From NCBI GenBank assembly GCA_026537415.1, contig JAFNMF010000029.1, positions 1-64,000 on the forward strand: a stretch of DNA of 64,000 bases, given 5' to 3'. Numbering within the stretch: position 1 is the first letter of the stretch; every line of letters begins with the position of its first letter. The notes beneath the pieces were generated by a model, which ran no database searches, was not told the origin of the DNA, and worked only from the letters and a program-made list of their open reading frames with translations. Shown piece by piece: positions 46,071 to 55,639 of the stretch. A program made the translations under genes and the position numbers. This DNA comes from Acetobacteraceae bacterium B3987 (lineage in GTDB: Bacteria; Pseudomonadota; Alphaproteobacteria; Acetobacterales; Acetobacteraceae).

Positions 46071-47210
46071 ATGACTCCCAAAATCGCCCGTTTTCTCACC
46101 GAACAGAAACCCGCCACACCTTGCCTTGTCGTAGATTTGGACTGCGTACGCGGGCAGTATCGTGCCCTGCATGATGCTCTTCCTTCTTCCCGAATTCATT
46201 ACGCCGTCAAAGCCAATCCAGCCCCAGCCATCCTGAAAGAGCTGAACGCTCTCGGATCATTTTTCGACATCGCCTCCCCCGGCGAAATCGACCTCTGCAT
46301 AGAAGCAGGCATTCCGGCGCAGAAGCTGTCCTTCGGTCATACCGTCAAAAACGTGCGGTCCATTGCCTATGCCCATCAGAAGGGCCTGACACTCTACGCT
46401 TTCGACTGCATAGAAGAGCTGGAAAAACTGGCCGAACATGCCCCCGGCTGCGAGGTTTTCTGCCGCCTTGGTGTCGTCAATACCGGGGCACAATGGCCCC
46501 TCTCCCGCAAATTCGGCACCACACCAGAAAGTGCCTTTGCCCTGCTTCAGCAGGCTCGTGATATGGGCCTGAAGCCCGCCGGCCTTTCCTTCCATGTCGG
46601 CAGTCAGCAGACCAATACGGAAGCCTATGGCGATGCCATCGCTCAGGCTGCCGACGTCTATCACCGCCTGTGCCAACAGGGCATCACGCTGGACTTCATT
46701 AATATGGGCGGAGGCTTTCCGACCTACTACAACAGTCCCATTCCCAGCATTGACCAATTCGGCAAAGCCATCTCAAACGCCATGACAACCCACTTCCCAG
46801 AGGGGGCACCCCGTATCCTGCTGGAGCCGGGCCGTTATATGGTTGGCAGTGCGGGCGTCGTGCATACCGAAGTCGTCCTCTCCAGCAAACGAGGCGGCGG
46901 AGACAACGCCCCCCGCTGGGTGTACCTGGATATCGGACGATTCGGCGGGCTGGCAGAGACGGAAGGTGAATCCATCCGCTACGCTTTCCAGACGCCCCAT
47001 GATGAAAACACAACAGGCCGCTCCCCCTGCATCCTTGCCGGACCGACCTGCGACAGTATGGATGTGCTGTACGAGAAAAACCTCATCCCCCTGCCAGAAG
47101 AGCTGAAGGCTGGGGACAAGATCAACATTCTCGCTACCGGGGCCTATGTCTCCACATACTGCTCAACCGGATTCAACGGTTTCCCACCGCTGGATGAACA
47201 TTACATCTAA
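46071..47210 (+). CDS. Type III PLP-dependent ornithine/lysine decarboxylase
   Basis: 379-residue alanine-racemase-fold enzyme. K47 in HYAVKANPAP is the PLP lysine, SFHVGSQ and NMGGGFP follow in the barrel, EPGRYMVGSAG binds PLP phosphate, and C327 in CDSMDVLYEK is the catalytic cysteine of the opposite subunit in the dimer; the chain ends in FNGF as in ODCs. The residue pattern fits decarboxylation of L-ornithine to putrescine (polyamine synthesis). Lysine decarboxylase or carboxynorspermidine decarboxylase are less likely because of the CDSMD site. The ATG at 46071 was preferred over one 33 bases earlier since the leader hairpin ends there. Confidence 0.9.
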   Translation: MTPKIARFLTEQKPATPCLVVDLDCVRGQYRALHDALPSSRIHYAVKANPAPAILKELNALGSFFDIASPGEIDLCIEAGIPAQKLSFGHTVKNVRSIAYAHQKGLTLYAFDCIEELEKLAEHAPGCEVFCRLGVVNTGAQWPLSRKFGTTPESAFALLQQARDMGLKPAGLSFHVGSQQTNTEAYGDAIAQAADVYHRLCQQGITLDFINMGGGFPTYYNSPIPSIDQFGKAISNAMTTHFPEGAPRILLEPGRYMVGSAGVVHTEVVLSSKRGGGDNAPRWVYLDIGRFGGLAETEGESIRYAFQTPHDENTTGRSPCILAGPTCDSMDVLYEKNLIPLPEELKAGDKINILATGAYVSTYCSTGFNGFPPLDEHYI

Positions 47211-47223
47211 GAAGCCCGGCAGG

Positions 47224-47250
47224 TACCGGATGATCCCACTTCATCCGGTA
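47224..47250. terminator. Hairpin between convergent genes
   Basis: Perfect 10-bp inverted repeat (47224-47233 with 47241-47250), seven-base loop, in the 67-base gap between the decarboxylase and the ABC exporter. T tract is weak on both sides, so termination may be inefficient or need Rho. Confidence 0.5.
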
Positions 47251-47277
47251 TCTACCCTTCATCCAACTGGTCCGTTA

Positions 47278-49104
47278 CTAGCTGGCTGCTTCAAGAGACT
47301 GCAACGACACAAGCCGATGATAGGCACCATCCTGTAGAGCCATCAGGCTCTCATGTGTGCCATCCTCAACAATCTGCCCTTGATGGAAGACTAAAATCCG
47401 GTCCAGATCCCGCACGGTGGCCAGACGATGCGCCACGACCAGCACAGTACGTTTTTCCATCAGGCGACCCATAGCCTCCTGCACCAACATTTCTGATTCG
47501 GAATCAAGGCTTGCTGTTGCCTCATCGAAAATCACGATCGGCGCATCAACCAGAAAAGCACGGGCAATCGCCACACGCTGACGCTCCCCACCAGAGAGCT
47601 TCACGCCACGTTCGCCAACCAGCGTATCGTACCCTTCGGCAAGACGAGTGATGAACACATCCGCATTGGCCAGACGAGCCGCCTTCACAATCTCCTCACG
47701 AGAAGCCTCAGGTCGCCCATAAGCGATGTTCTCCGCCAATGTACGGTGAAACAACACAGGCTCCTGCGGGACCAAAGCAATCTGACGCCGGAGGCTCTGT
47801 TGAGGAACATGGGCAATATCCTGATCATCAATCAGAATAGTCCCCTCATTCACGTCATAAAGACGCTGAAGAAGCCGTGTCAGCGTTGTCTTGCCTGACC
47901 CAGAAGCACCAACCAACGCCACACGACTCCCCGCTGCAATCTTCAAGGAAAGCCCCTGATAGATTGGCTTTTCCTGAGACGGGTAACGGAAGGTCACATC
48001 CCGCACATCAATCGCCCCGCCCCTCACGGCCAGCGGGACAGCATCCGGTGCATCCTGAATGGCCGGTTCGGTCGAGAACAGCCCGACAAGCTCCTCCATC
48101 TCATTGACGGACCGCTGAACCTGACTCACCTGCTGGCCAAGGTCCCGCAGATAACCCTGAATAAGGAACATCATCGTCAGGACATAGGCCACATCCCCCG
48201 GCCCGGCCACGCCTCGCCACCAGAGAATCACGGCCAGACCAATCATCACCACACGCATCAGCAGCGTATAAGAGGCCTGAAAATTGGCACTATTCGTGCC
48301 CCGGTACCAGCTATAATAGGTCTTCTCCGCCCACGTACGGGCGACATCATGAAGGTGCCCTTCTTCCCGCTCCTCGGCACCGAAACTTTTCACGACAGAG
48401 TTGCAGGTAACAGCATCACCCAACACGGCACCCATTCTGGAATCCCACTCATTGGAGATCCGGGCCGTAGGAGCCACATAACGCAGGGCCAACCAGATAG
48501 AGATGCAAGCAAACAGCACGACCATCGCCGCCAGCACCAATCCCATGAGAGGTGCCCTCACCAACAGGACAATCGTTGTCCCCAGCAGGACCAGAACCTC
48601 CGGGAGAATCAGCAGAAGCAGCGTATCGTCCAACGTATCAATGGCCCAGATTCCGCGAGTAATGCGCCGCACGGTGGACCCTGCGAAATTGTTGGCGTGC
48701 CAGTCTGAGGAAAAACGCTGCACACGAGCAAAAGCGTCATCCAAAACCCGGCGCATGACGGCAAGGCTGAGTTTGCTAATCCCCAGATAAGATGAACGTC
48801 GCCCCAGCACACCCACCAGCCCCAAAACCAGCAGACCGCCAACCATCAGCAGCGCATCATGCAGCAAATGCCCCCGCCCTCCACCTGCCGGAGAGCTAGA
48901 AATATCCCCTACCAGCCGTCCAGCCAGCAGAGGGGTGCAGATATCAGCCACCGTTGCCAGAGCCACACCGCCCAGCGTCCAGGCCAGAAGGGCCGGATGC
49001 CTTACCCAACGAGCCATCACAAAAGACAGTATCGCCCCAAAGGCGAGCGTCTTCATGCTGCTCTGTCCATCCTTACTCTCTGCCACGCCTATCTCTCCAT
49101 CCAT
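47278..49104 (-). CDS. ABC exporter, fused membrane and ATPase domains
   Basis: 608-residue half transporter of type IV exporter fold. Residues about 20-340 hold six membrane segments; the ATPase domain follows with Walker A VGASGSGKTT (about 410-419), signature KLSGGERQRVAIA, Walker B PIVIFDEATASLD and H-loop VAHRLATV. It forms a homodimer in the inner membrane. Resembles MsbA/multidrug-type exporters and also heavy-metal (HMT/Atm1-like) ones; no substrate can be assigned. The start at 49104 has AGGT five bases upstream; another ATG at 49056 would remove a short hydrophilic tail. Confidence 0.9.
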   Translation of the reverse strand: MDGEIGVAESKDGQSSMKTLAFGAILSFVMARWVRHPALLAWTLGGVALATVADICTPLLAGRLVGDISSSPAGGGRGHLLHDALLMVGGLLVLGLVGVLGRRSSYLGISKLSLAVMRRVLDDAFARVQRFSSDWHANNFAGSTVRRITRGIWAIDTLDDTLLLLILPEVLVLLGTTIVLLVRAPLMGLVLAAMVVLFACISIWLALRYVAPTARISNEWDSRMGAVLGDAVTCNSVVKSFGAEEREEGHLHDVARTWAEKTYYSWYRGTNSANFQASYTLLMRVVMIGLAVILWWRGVAGPGDVAYVLTMMFLIQGYLRDLGQQVSQVQRSVNEMEELVGLFSTEPAIQDAPDAVPLAVRGGAIDVRDVTFRYPSQEKPIYQGLSLKIAAGSRVALVGASGSGKTTLTRLLQRLYDVNEGTILIDDQDIAHVPQQSLRRQIALVPQEPVLFHRTLAENIAYGRPEASREEIVKAARLANADVFITRLAEGYDTLVGERGVKLSGGERQRVAIARAFLVDAPIVIFDEATASLDSESEMLVQEAMGRLMEKRTVLVVAHRLATVRDLDRILVFHQGQIVEDGTHESLMALQDGAYHRLVSLQSLEAAS

Positions 49105-49210
49105 CAAGACCTGTCAAACCACACCTCATTGGCCTTCCGCTTGAAGAAAAACCCGACTCCCCTTAGGAACGGACAGAGTTTTCCCACAATGGCCGGACCT
49201 TCCATACCTC

Positions 49211-49909
49211 ATGGCTTCTTCCAGCACGCCCCGCACACGCACGACAAAAACCCAGCCCCGCATGAGCCTGAAAGCCATTCGGGCTTTCCTGAGTGCGTTG
49301 GACAAAGCCCATCCTGATGCCCGCAGCGAACTCATTTACCGCAACACGTTCGAGCTGCTTGTCAGCGTTGTGCTTTCGGCACAGGCAACGGATGTTTCCG
49401 TCAACAAGGCCACCCGCGCCCTCTATGAAGAAGCCCCCGACCCTGCCAGCATGGCCGCACTGGGTGAGGAAGGCATCGCCCAGCATATCCGCACCATAGG
49501 GCTTTGGCGGTCCAAAGCCCATAATGTGGCCCTGCTTTGCCAGCAGCTTCTAGAAAAGCATGATGGTCAGGTACCCGATACCCGTGAAGCACTGGAGGCT
49601 CTGCCCGGCGTAGGCCGGAAAACAGCCAATGTTGTTCTCAACATCGCCTTTGACCAACCAACAATGGCGGTAGATACTCATATTTTCCGCCTCGGCAACC
49701 GTACAGGGCTTGCACCGGGCAAGACCGTCCGTGCCGTGGAGGATGAGCTGGTCCGCCGCATCCCCAAGGATATGCTCCGCCCGGCCCATCACTGGCTTAT
49801 CCTTCATGGTCGTTATGTCTGCAAGGCCCGCACACCAGAATGTTGGCGTTGCCCCGTTACGGAATGGTGCCTCTTTAAGGAAAAGAACAAAATACCCCCC
49901 AAAAGATGA
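49211..49909 (+). CDS. nth: Endonuclease III
   Basis: 232-residue DNA glycosylase/AP lyase for oxidised pyrimidines. Helix-hairpin-helix LPGVGRKTANVV includes catalytic K137, and D155 in VDTHIFRL is the second active-site residue. The [4Fe-4S] cluster cysteines are C204-x6-C211-x2-C214-x5-C220. An N-terminal basic tail of about 15 residues is extra. Start at 49211 (ATG). Divergent from the ABC exporter, 106 bases apart. Complete and typical. Confidence 0.97.
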   Translation: MASSSTPRTRTTKTQPRMSLKAIRAFLSALDKAHPDARSELIYRNTFELLVSVVLSAQATDVSVNKATRALYEEAPDPASMAALGEEGIAQHIRTIGLWRSKAHNVALLCQQLLEKHDGQVPDTREALEALPGVGRKTANVVLNIAFDQPTMAVDTHIFRLGNRTGLAPGKTVRAVEDELVRRIPKDMLRPAHHWLILHGRYVCKARTPECWRCPVTEWCLFKEKNKIPPKR

Positions 49910-50008
49910 GCCTTACGACAAACGCAACATGAAGGCCTTTATTTTGTAAGGAAACTCTATAAAAGACCAATTTACTCCTTTAGTCATGATTAAACCATGA
50001 GATAAGCC

Positions 50009-50953
50009 ATGAAATCGCCATCACTGGAAGAGACGGCCATCGTTTTCGGCACCAACGGCAAAGACCTCTGGGCCACGCTCTGCGCCATCCAGTCTGTCAT
50101 GGCTCACAACTCCCGTACGAAACTTGATTTCCATATTCTCCATACGAATGTTGCTCCCGCCCTCCAGCTCATCATCAACGAACTGTTCCAAACAGACCAC
50201 AGCCAACTAACCTTTCATGATGTCGGGCAAAAGGCCGCAGCCCTCCGCCTGCATACCCATCAGCGATGGCGCAATGAATGTTTCTATCGTTGTTACCTCC
50301 CCGTCCTTTTTCGGGATACTGCCTACGTTCTCTGGTTGGACAACGCCCTGCTCGTCACCGGGCCTCTGGCCCCTCTCCTGCACCACTTCCCCCGACAGGC
50401 CGGACTTGGTGCCGTAGCGGACCCTGTAGCCCAGATTCTCCGCCAGCATGAAGTGCCTATTCATACCCTGCTAGGCGATGCCCCCACCGCTGGCCTGCCT
50501 GACCTCACCCTACCCGATTATACCCGCCATCACCTGGCTCTTACCCGACCGGAAGACTACTTCAACAGCAGCATGATGCTGCTCTGCCCCCGGCTCATCT
50601 CACCTTCACAAATCAACCGTTGCTTCACCCTTGCGACACGCCCCTATCTCTGCCCCGAGACCGATATTCTCAATCAGGTCTTCCACGATCATGTCCATCT
50701 CCTGCCAGAACGCTGGAATTTCCTGACCGGCAAGCTGACAGAAAATCTCTGCCTTCATCTGCCAGAACACTGGAAGAAAAACCGAGAACGTGAACGACTG
50801 AAACGCTGCATCATCCAATTTCCCGAAGGTGCCAAACCGTGGGAGGACCCCACACTGCCCGGTGCCAGCCATTATCGCCGCCTCTCGGCCACATTGGAGC
50901 AACGCCTCAGCCGTATCGCTCCATCGCTAATCCGCACATTATGCGGTGCCTAA
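50009..50953 (+). CDS. Glycosyltransferase family 8-like protein
   Basis: 314 residues with a GT-A fold of the GT8 type: IVFGTNGKDLWATLCAIQSVMAHN at the N terminus, FYRCYLPVLFRDTAYVLWLDN in the middle, and YFNSSMMLL plus the acceptor-side DILNQVFHDHVHLLPERWN motif later. The metal-binding D-x-D of GT8 would be at D111-N112-A113, i.e. the second Asp is missing, so metal binding may differ or the protein may not be active. It is probably a cytosolic enzyme for surface polysaccharide or LOS. Monocistronic; its stop is 8 bases from the end of comEC. Confidence 0.8.
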   Translation: MKSPSLEETAIVFGTNGKDLWATLCAIQSVMAHNSRTKLDFHILHTNVAPALQLIINELFQTDHSQLTFHDVGQKAAALRLHTHQRWRNECFYRCYLPVLFRDTAYVLWLDNALLVTGPLAPLLHHFPRQAGLGAVADPVAQILRQHEVPIHTLLGDAPTAGLPDLTLPDYTRHHLALTRPEDYFNSSMMLLCPRLISPSQINRCFTLATRPYLCPETDILNQVFHDHVHLLPERWNFLTGKLTENLCLHLPEHWKKNRERERLKRCIIQFPEGAKPWEDPTLPGASHYRRLSATLEQRLSRIAPSLIRTLCGA

Positions 50954-50960
50954 CCACAAA

Positions 50961-53177
50961 TCATTCTGCCTGAGCCAACGGGAAAGGCGTAACCTGCTGA
51001 AACTGCCCTCCCCCAGCCCAGAGACGATCCCCCTGCATCATTCTATCCGACACAAGCCGAACGGTCCCAGCCCCTGTATCATACACGGCCCAACTCCCCT
51101 CACGCCGCCCATCCTCTGCGCTAAGCTGACGAACAGATGGACAAAGCGGATGCTGGTCTCCCAAACGAACCTCCAGCACAACATCCCGGCATGACACCCC
51201 TTCGACCTCATCTGGCCCATCCACACCACGCCACAAAATGACTCTCCCAGCCCGCAAACGCAGGCGACACAAGCCCGCCGCACAATCCGGTATGCCGATA
51301 TTCTGCGCTCTCCATCCAAGGGCACGCTGCATCTCCTGAAGAGCCAGCCCGGAGCTGGGCCGTCCCTCCATCACACGCATCCCTCCTTCTTGCCGAATGG
51401 CCAGAACAGGCCCCGGCTCCACCAAAAGCATCACAGGACGATCGATCAACCAGACCGTCACCAATGCCCCCACCATCACTCCAACACCGAGCAAACGACA
51501 CCGGCCCTGCCACAGACACAACACTGCCAGCCCCAGCATAAACAGACCCACGCTCCATGCCGGGAAAGATGGTACCGGCCATGAAGCCAACGGTGCCGAT
51601 GCCACATTCCCCGCCAGCCAGCCGATAAACCTTATGCCCAGCCCCATCACATGCAGCGGACCAGAAGATAGACCAAAAGGCATTAAAAGCAGGGCCATCA
51701 GCCCAGCGGGCATCACCCACACGCCCATCAACGGCACAGCCAACAGATTCGCCACGATAAACCACGGCTGGAACACTCCAAAATACGCCATGCTCAACGG
51801 GAGGGTCGCAAAGCCAGCCAACAAAGAGGTCATGCCCAATGTTGCCAACAGAGCAGCCCCCCGCCGCCACAGAGCCGGAGGCTGCCGCCCATGATGACCA
51901 CCCAGCCGGAGCAGTCCGCCACGCCATGCTTCATACCCGGCAATCAGAGCCATCACAGCCGCAAAAGACATCTGAAAGGACACATCCAGCACCAGAGAGG
52001 GCGACATGACCTCCAGTGCCAGACAGATCAGCGCAAGCCCCCGCATGGAGACAGCCCGCCTTCCCAACAATAAGGCCAGCACAGCCAGCCCGGCCATTCC
52101 CAACGCCCGCAATCCCGGCACATGCAAGCCCGTCAAAACAACATAACCTGCCCCGGCGACAAAGGAGACCATCATGGCGACCTCCCGGCAGGGCCAGTGA
52201 GCGGACAGACGTTGGGACAGGCTCATGCAGCGTCTGGTCACGGTAAAAACCAGCCCCATGACAAACCCCAGATGCAACCCTGCCACAGCCAGAAGGTGCG
52301 CCAGACCAGATGCCGCATAATTCTGCCGCGTCTCCGCGGAAAGACGACCCGTCTCACCACATAATATAGCCGCCGCTACAGCCCCCTCCTGCCCGGGCAA
52401 CGTAGTTTCAATGAGCTGGGCCACCCTCTGGCGTAGATGTGCCAGCCCACTGCCCAAACGAGTGACAAAATCACTTTCATGCGGAAGCGTCACAGGCTGC
52501 GGGGGTGAAAGAGCCAAGCCTGCCCCGGCACGCCCTGAGAACCAAGCCGCCCTCTGCCCATCATATCCCCCCGGCCAGAGCGGCGGAGAAGGCGAGCGTA
52601 ACAGTGCCCGCAGCCGAACAGCCTGCCCAATCGCCAGCCCTGAGAGGAGACCCTTCTCCTGCTCCTTTCTTGGTAAGAAAGTAACGATTACACGCCGTTG
52701 CAAGGGAGCCATGCCCTCATACCAAGGAGAATCAAAAACAGCTCCGTCCACTCCAATGTGCCAGCCGGGTCTTTGCCCCTCATGCCGACCGGAAAGTGGC
52801 TCCAGCACGGCCAGTCGCCCTTCTAGCCAGACAGATTCCATAGGTAGAAGCGGCATGGGAGACTGCCGGACAGCCTGCCCATAGGCCAGCAAAAACCCCG
52901 AACCGACCGACAGAAAGCCACCCCCCAGACAATAAGCCAGAATCTGCCAATTTGCGGCCCGTTCCGTTGCAGCTACCATCTGGCGGCTCCCAATCAGCAA
53001 TACCACCCCCATAAGAGCCAGAACGCCCATCGTCAGACGGAGCCCACACGAAGGTTCAGCCAAGAGGAAAAAATACCCCACAATGCCCAAAGCAACACCA
53101 ACGGGCAGCCAGCAGGTCAGGCGGCTCCCCTGCTGGGCCAGCCCTCCTGCCACCCTTCCGACCATGCCAGTCCCCAT
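50961..53177 (-). CDS. ComEC/Rec2 DNA-uptake channel protein
   Basis: About 738-residue polytopic inner-membrane protein. N-terminal hydrophobic segments, then the DUF4131 OB-like region (about 90-230), the competence core (about 260-530) with CGETGRLSAETRQNYAASGLAHLLAVAGLHLGFVMG shortened, and several further membrane segments. The C-terminal part (about 590-738) is a poorly conserved tail that lacks the HxHxDH metallo-beta-lactamase signature of longer ComEC proteins. It transports single-stranded DNA in natural transformation. ATG codons at 53180 and 53177 follow GGGAG; the second has better spacing. Confidence 0.9.
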   Translation of the reverse strand: MGTGMVGRVAGGLAQQGSRLTCWLPVGVALGIVGYFFLLAEPSCGLRLTMGVLALMGVVLLIGSRQMVAATERAANWQILAYCLGGGFLSVGSGFLLAYGQAVRQSPMPLLPMESVWLEGRLAVLEPLSGRHEGQRPGWHIGVDGAVFDSPWYEGMAPLQRRVIVTFLPRKEQEKGLLSGLAIGQAVRLRALLRSPSPPLWPGGYDGQRAAWFSGRAGAGLALSPPQPVTLPHESDFVTRLGSGLAHLRQRVAQLIETTLPGQEGAVAAAILCGETGRLSAETRQNYAASGLAHLLAVAGLHLGFVMGLVFTVTRRCMSLSQRLSAHWPCREVAMMVSFVAGAGYVVLTGLHVPGLRALGMAGLAVLALLLGRRAVSMRGLALICLALEVMSPSLVLDVSFQMSFAAVMALIAGYEAWRGGLLRLGGHHGRQPPALWRRGAALLATLGMTSLLAGFATLPLSMAYFGVFQPWFIVANLLAVPLMGVWVMPAGLMALLLMPFGLSSGPLHVMGLGIRFIGWLAGNVASAPLASWPVPSFPAWSVGLFMLGLAVLCLWQGRCRLLGVGVMVGALVTVWLIDRPVMLLVEPGPVLAIRQEGGMRVMEGRPSSGLALQEMQRALGWRAQNIGIPDCAAGLCRLRLRAGRVILWRGVDGPDEVEGVSCRDVVLEVRLGDQHPLCPSVRQLSAEDGRREGSWAVYDTGAGTVRLVSDRMMQGDRLWAGGGQFQQVTPFPLAQAE

Positions 53178-53300
53178 CATCTGCTCCCTGCACCACCACG
53201 GCCACCCTCATTCCATAAATGCCGCAGCCTGTGATAAAGCCCATGATGACACATTGAAGTGGATAGCCCGACCCAACCCGGCATGTTATAAGGCCTGCTC

Positions 53301-54704
53301 ATGAAGATCCGTACCCGTTTTGCCCCCTCGCCCACCGGCCTGCTCCATATCGGCAACGCCCGTGCTGCCCTGTTCAACTATCTCTTCGCCCGCCATCACG
53401 GGGGAGAATTTGTCCTGCGCATTGAGGATACGGACCGGGAACGCTCTACCCAACATGCCGTAGATGTCATCTTTGATGGCCTGAAATGGATGGGACTGGA
53501 CTGGGACGGCGAACCCGTTTTTCAGGCCACCCGGCAGGAACGTCATGCAGAGATCGTAGCCCAGCTCATGGAAAAGGGCATGGCCTATCGCTGCTACTGC
53601 ACGCCCGAAGAGCTGGCCGCCATGCGTGAAAAGGCCCGTGCCGAAAAACGCCCACCCCGCTATGACGGCACATGGCGTGACCGTGACCCCTCCGAAGCCC
53701 CTGAAGGCGTGCCCTATGCCATCCGCCTCAAAGCTCCGAAAGAAGGTGAAACTATCATCAAAGACCTCGTGCAGGGAGAGGTCCGTGTCGCCAATGCGGA
53801 AATGGATGACCTCATCCTACTCCGCTCCGATGGAACACCGACTTACCTGCTCGCCGTGGTGGTAGATGACCATGATATGGGCATCACCCATGTCATGCGG
53901 GGTGATGACCATCTGACCAACACCTTCCGTCAGGCCATGATCTACCGGGCCATGAGCTGGGACCTGCCAGAATTCGCCCATCTGCCCCTCATTCATGGGC
54001 CGGATGGGGCCAAACTCTCCAAGCGTCATGGTGCCCAGTCCGTCGTTGATTTCCGTGAGGAAGGCATCCTGCCGGAAGCCCTGTGCAACTATCTGCTGCG
54101 CCTCGGCTGGGGACATGGCGATGCGGAAGTGCTGGACCGTGAAGAGCAAATCAAACTCTTCGACATGGACGGCATTGGCCGCTCCCCTTCCCGGATGGAT
54201 TACGTCAAGCTCGGCCATCTCAATGGCATCTGGATGCGCCGTGCCAATGATGAACGGCTGACCGCTCTGGTCATGCAGCGTCTGGAGCAGCGTGACGACC
54301 TGGACCATGACGAAACGGTCCGTGCCCGTGTTCTCGCCCTCATGCCGGGGCTGAAAGAACGAGCCAAGACAGTCGTGGAGCTGGCTGAAAATGCCTCTTT
54401 TGCCGGGCTGCGCCTTCCACTAACCATCACACCCAAGGCTGAAAAGCATCTTGGCGAAGACGGGAAGAAAGTCCTCGCCGGACTGGAGGAGAAACTCGCT
54501 GCGCTGGAACCCTTCACCGCTGAAGGAATCGACAGCACCCTACGGGCCTTCGCTGCCGAGCATGAGCTGAAGCTGGGTGCCGTTGCTCAGCCTCTCCGTG
54601 CCGCCATGACAGGCACGACCACTTCTCCCGGCATTGATCTCACACTCGCCGCACTGGGGCGGGATGAGGTCCTCGCCCGCATCCGGAGTGTCCTGTCCGC
54701 ATGA
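53301..54704 (+). CDS. gltX: Glutamyl-tRNA synthetase
   Basis: 467-residue class I aminoacyl-tRNA synthetase. HIGN at 16-19 and the KLSKRHG loop near 240 are the two catalytic signatures; [10 protein letters not shown] follows early, and an anticodon-binding region fills the last 150 residues. Alphaproteobacteria usually have two GltX enzymes, one acting on tRNA-Gln; this sequence alone does not tell which one it is. AAGG seven bases before the ATG is a good ribosome site. First of a tight plus-strand run; its stop overlaps pyrB by four bases. Confidence 0.96.
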   Translation: MKIRTRFAPSPTGLLHIGNARAALFNYLFARHHGGEFVLRIEDTDRERSTQHAVDVIFDGLKWMGLDWDGEPVFQATRQERHAEIVAQLMEKGMAYRCYCTPEELAAMREKARAEKRPPRYDGTWRDRDPSEAPEGVPYAIRLKAPKEGETIIKDLVQGEVRVANAEMDDLILLRSDGTPTYLLAVVVDDHDMGITHVMRGDDHLTNTFRQAMIYRAMSWDLPEFAHLPLIHGPDGAKLSKRHGAQSVVDFREEGILPEALCNYLLRLGWGHGDAEVLDREEQIKLFDMDGIGRSPSRMDYVKLGHLNGIWMRRANDERLTALVMQRLEQRDDLDHDETVRARVLALMPGLKERAKTVVELAENASFAGLRLPLTITPKAEKHLGEDGKKVLAGLEEKLAALEPFTAEGIDSTLRAFAAEHELKLGAVAQPLRAAMTGTTTSPGIDLTLAALGRDEVLARIRSVLSA

Positions 54705-55639
54705 GCCTTACACACCACACGCCCCATCTTCTTGGCATTGAGGGCATGACAGAGAAGGACATCACGCCTTTTCTGGACCTCGCCGAAAGCTACGCTCTGC
54801 TCAGCCGCTCCCGCAATGCACCGCGGGACGTGCTGCAGGGCCGTACCGTCATCAATCTTTTCTTTGAAGACAGCACACGCACACGCACCAGCTTCGAGCT
54901 GGCCGCCAAGCGGCTGGGTGCCGATGTGGTGAACATGACCGTTGCCACAAGCTCGGTCAATAAAGGGGAAACCCTGCTGGACACGGCCTCCACCCTAAAC
55001 GCCATGCATTGCGACCTTCTGGTCGTCCGCCATGCCCAGAGCGGTGCCCCGGCCCTGCTCTCGCAGAAGGTCGAGGCCAGTGTCGTCAATGCCGGTGACG
55101 GGATGCATGAACATCCCACGCAGGCCCTGCTGGATGGCCTGACCATACGGCGGCATTTCGGCCGCCTCAGCGGGCTGAAAATCGCCATCTGCGGGGACAT
55201 CGCCCATAGCCGTGTAGCTCGCTCGGATATCCATCTCCTTCGAGCCATGGGCAATGACATCCATCTGGCGGGCCCTCCCACCCTGCTCCCCGGTGCCCTC
55301 GGCACTCTGAGCGGTGTCACCCTGCATCACAATATTGATGACGCCCTGAAGGATGCGGATGTCGCCATGTGCCTCCGTGTTCAGCGGGAACGCATGGGCA
55401 GCGGGCTTGTTCCCAGTGCCCGGGAATATTTCTCCCTCTTCGGGCTGGACCGCCGCCGCCTCGCATTAGCCAAGCCGGGAGCGTTGGTGATGCATCCCGG
55501 CCCGATGAACCGAGGTGTAGAAATTGCCTCCGATGTTGCCGATTCGCCCCAGAGCGTCATTTCCGAACAGGTCGAGATGGGCGTAGCCGTCCGCATGGCC
55601 GTGCTTGACCGTCTCTCCCGTATGAAGAATCCCGCATGA
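54701..55639 (+). CDS. pyrB: Aspartate carbamoyltransferase catalytic subunit
   Basis: 312-residue enzyme joining carbamoyl phosphate and aspartate in pyrimidine synthesis. The phosphate-binding STRTRTS motif (58-64), [17 protein letters not shown] and [12 protein letters not shown] are all intact. In bacteria with this gene pair the catalytic trimer associates with an inactive dihydroorotase-like subunit rather than with PyrI; the next gene is exactly such a protein. ATGA overlaps on both sides. No PyrI regulatory gene is seen. Confidence 0.96.
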   Translation: MSLTHHTPHLLGIEGMTEKDITPFLDLAESYALLSRSRNAPRDVLQGRTVINLFFEDSTRTRTSFELAAKRLGADVVNMTVATSSVNKGETLLDTASTLNAMHCDLLVVRHAQSGAPALLSQKVEASVVNAGDGMHEHPTQALLDGLTIRRHFGRLSGLKIAICGDIAHSRVARSDIHLLRAMGNDIHLAGPPTLLPGALGTLSGVTLHHNIDDALKDADVAMCLRVQRERMGSGLVPSAREYFSLFGLDRRRLALAKPGALVMHPGPMNRGVEIASDVADSPQSVISEQVEMGVAVRMAVLDRLSRMKNPA

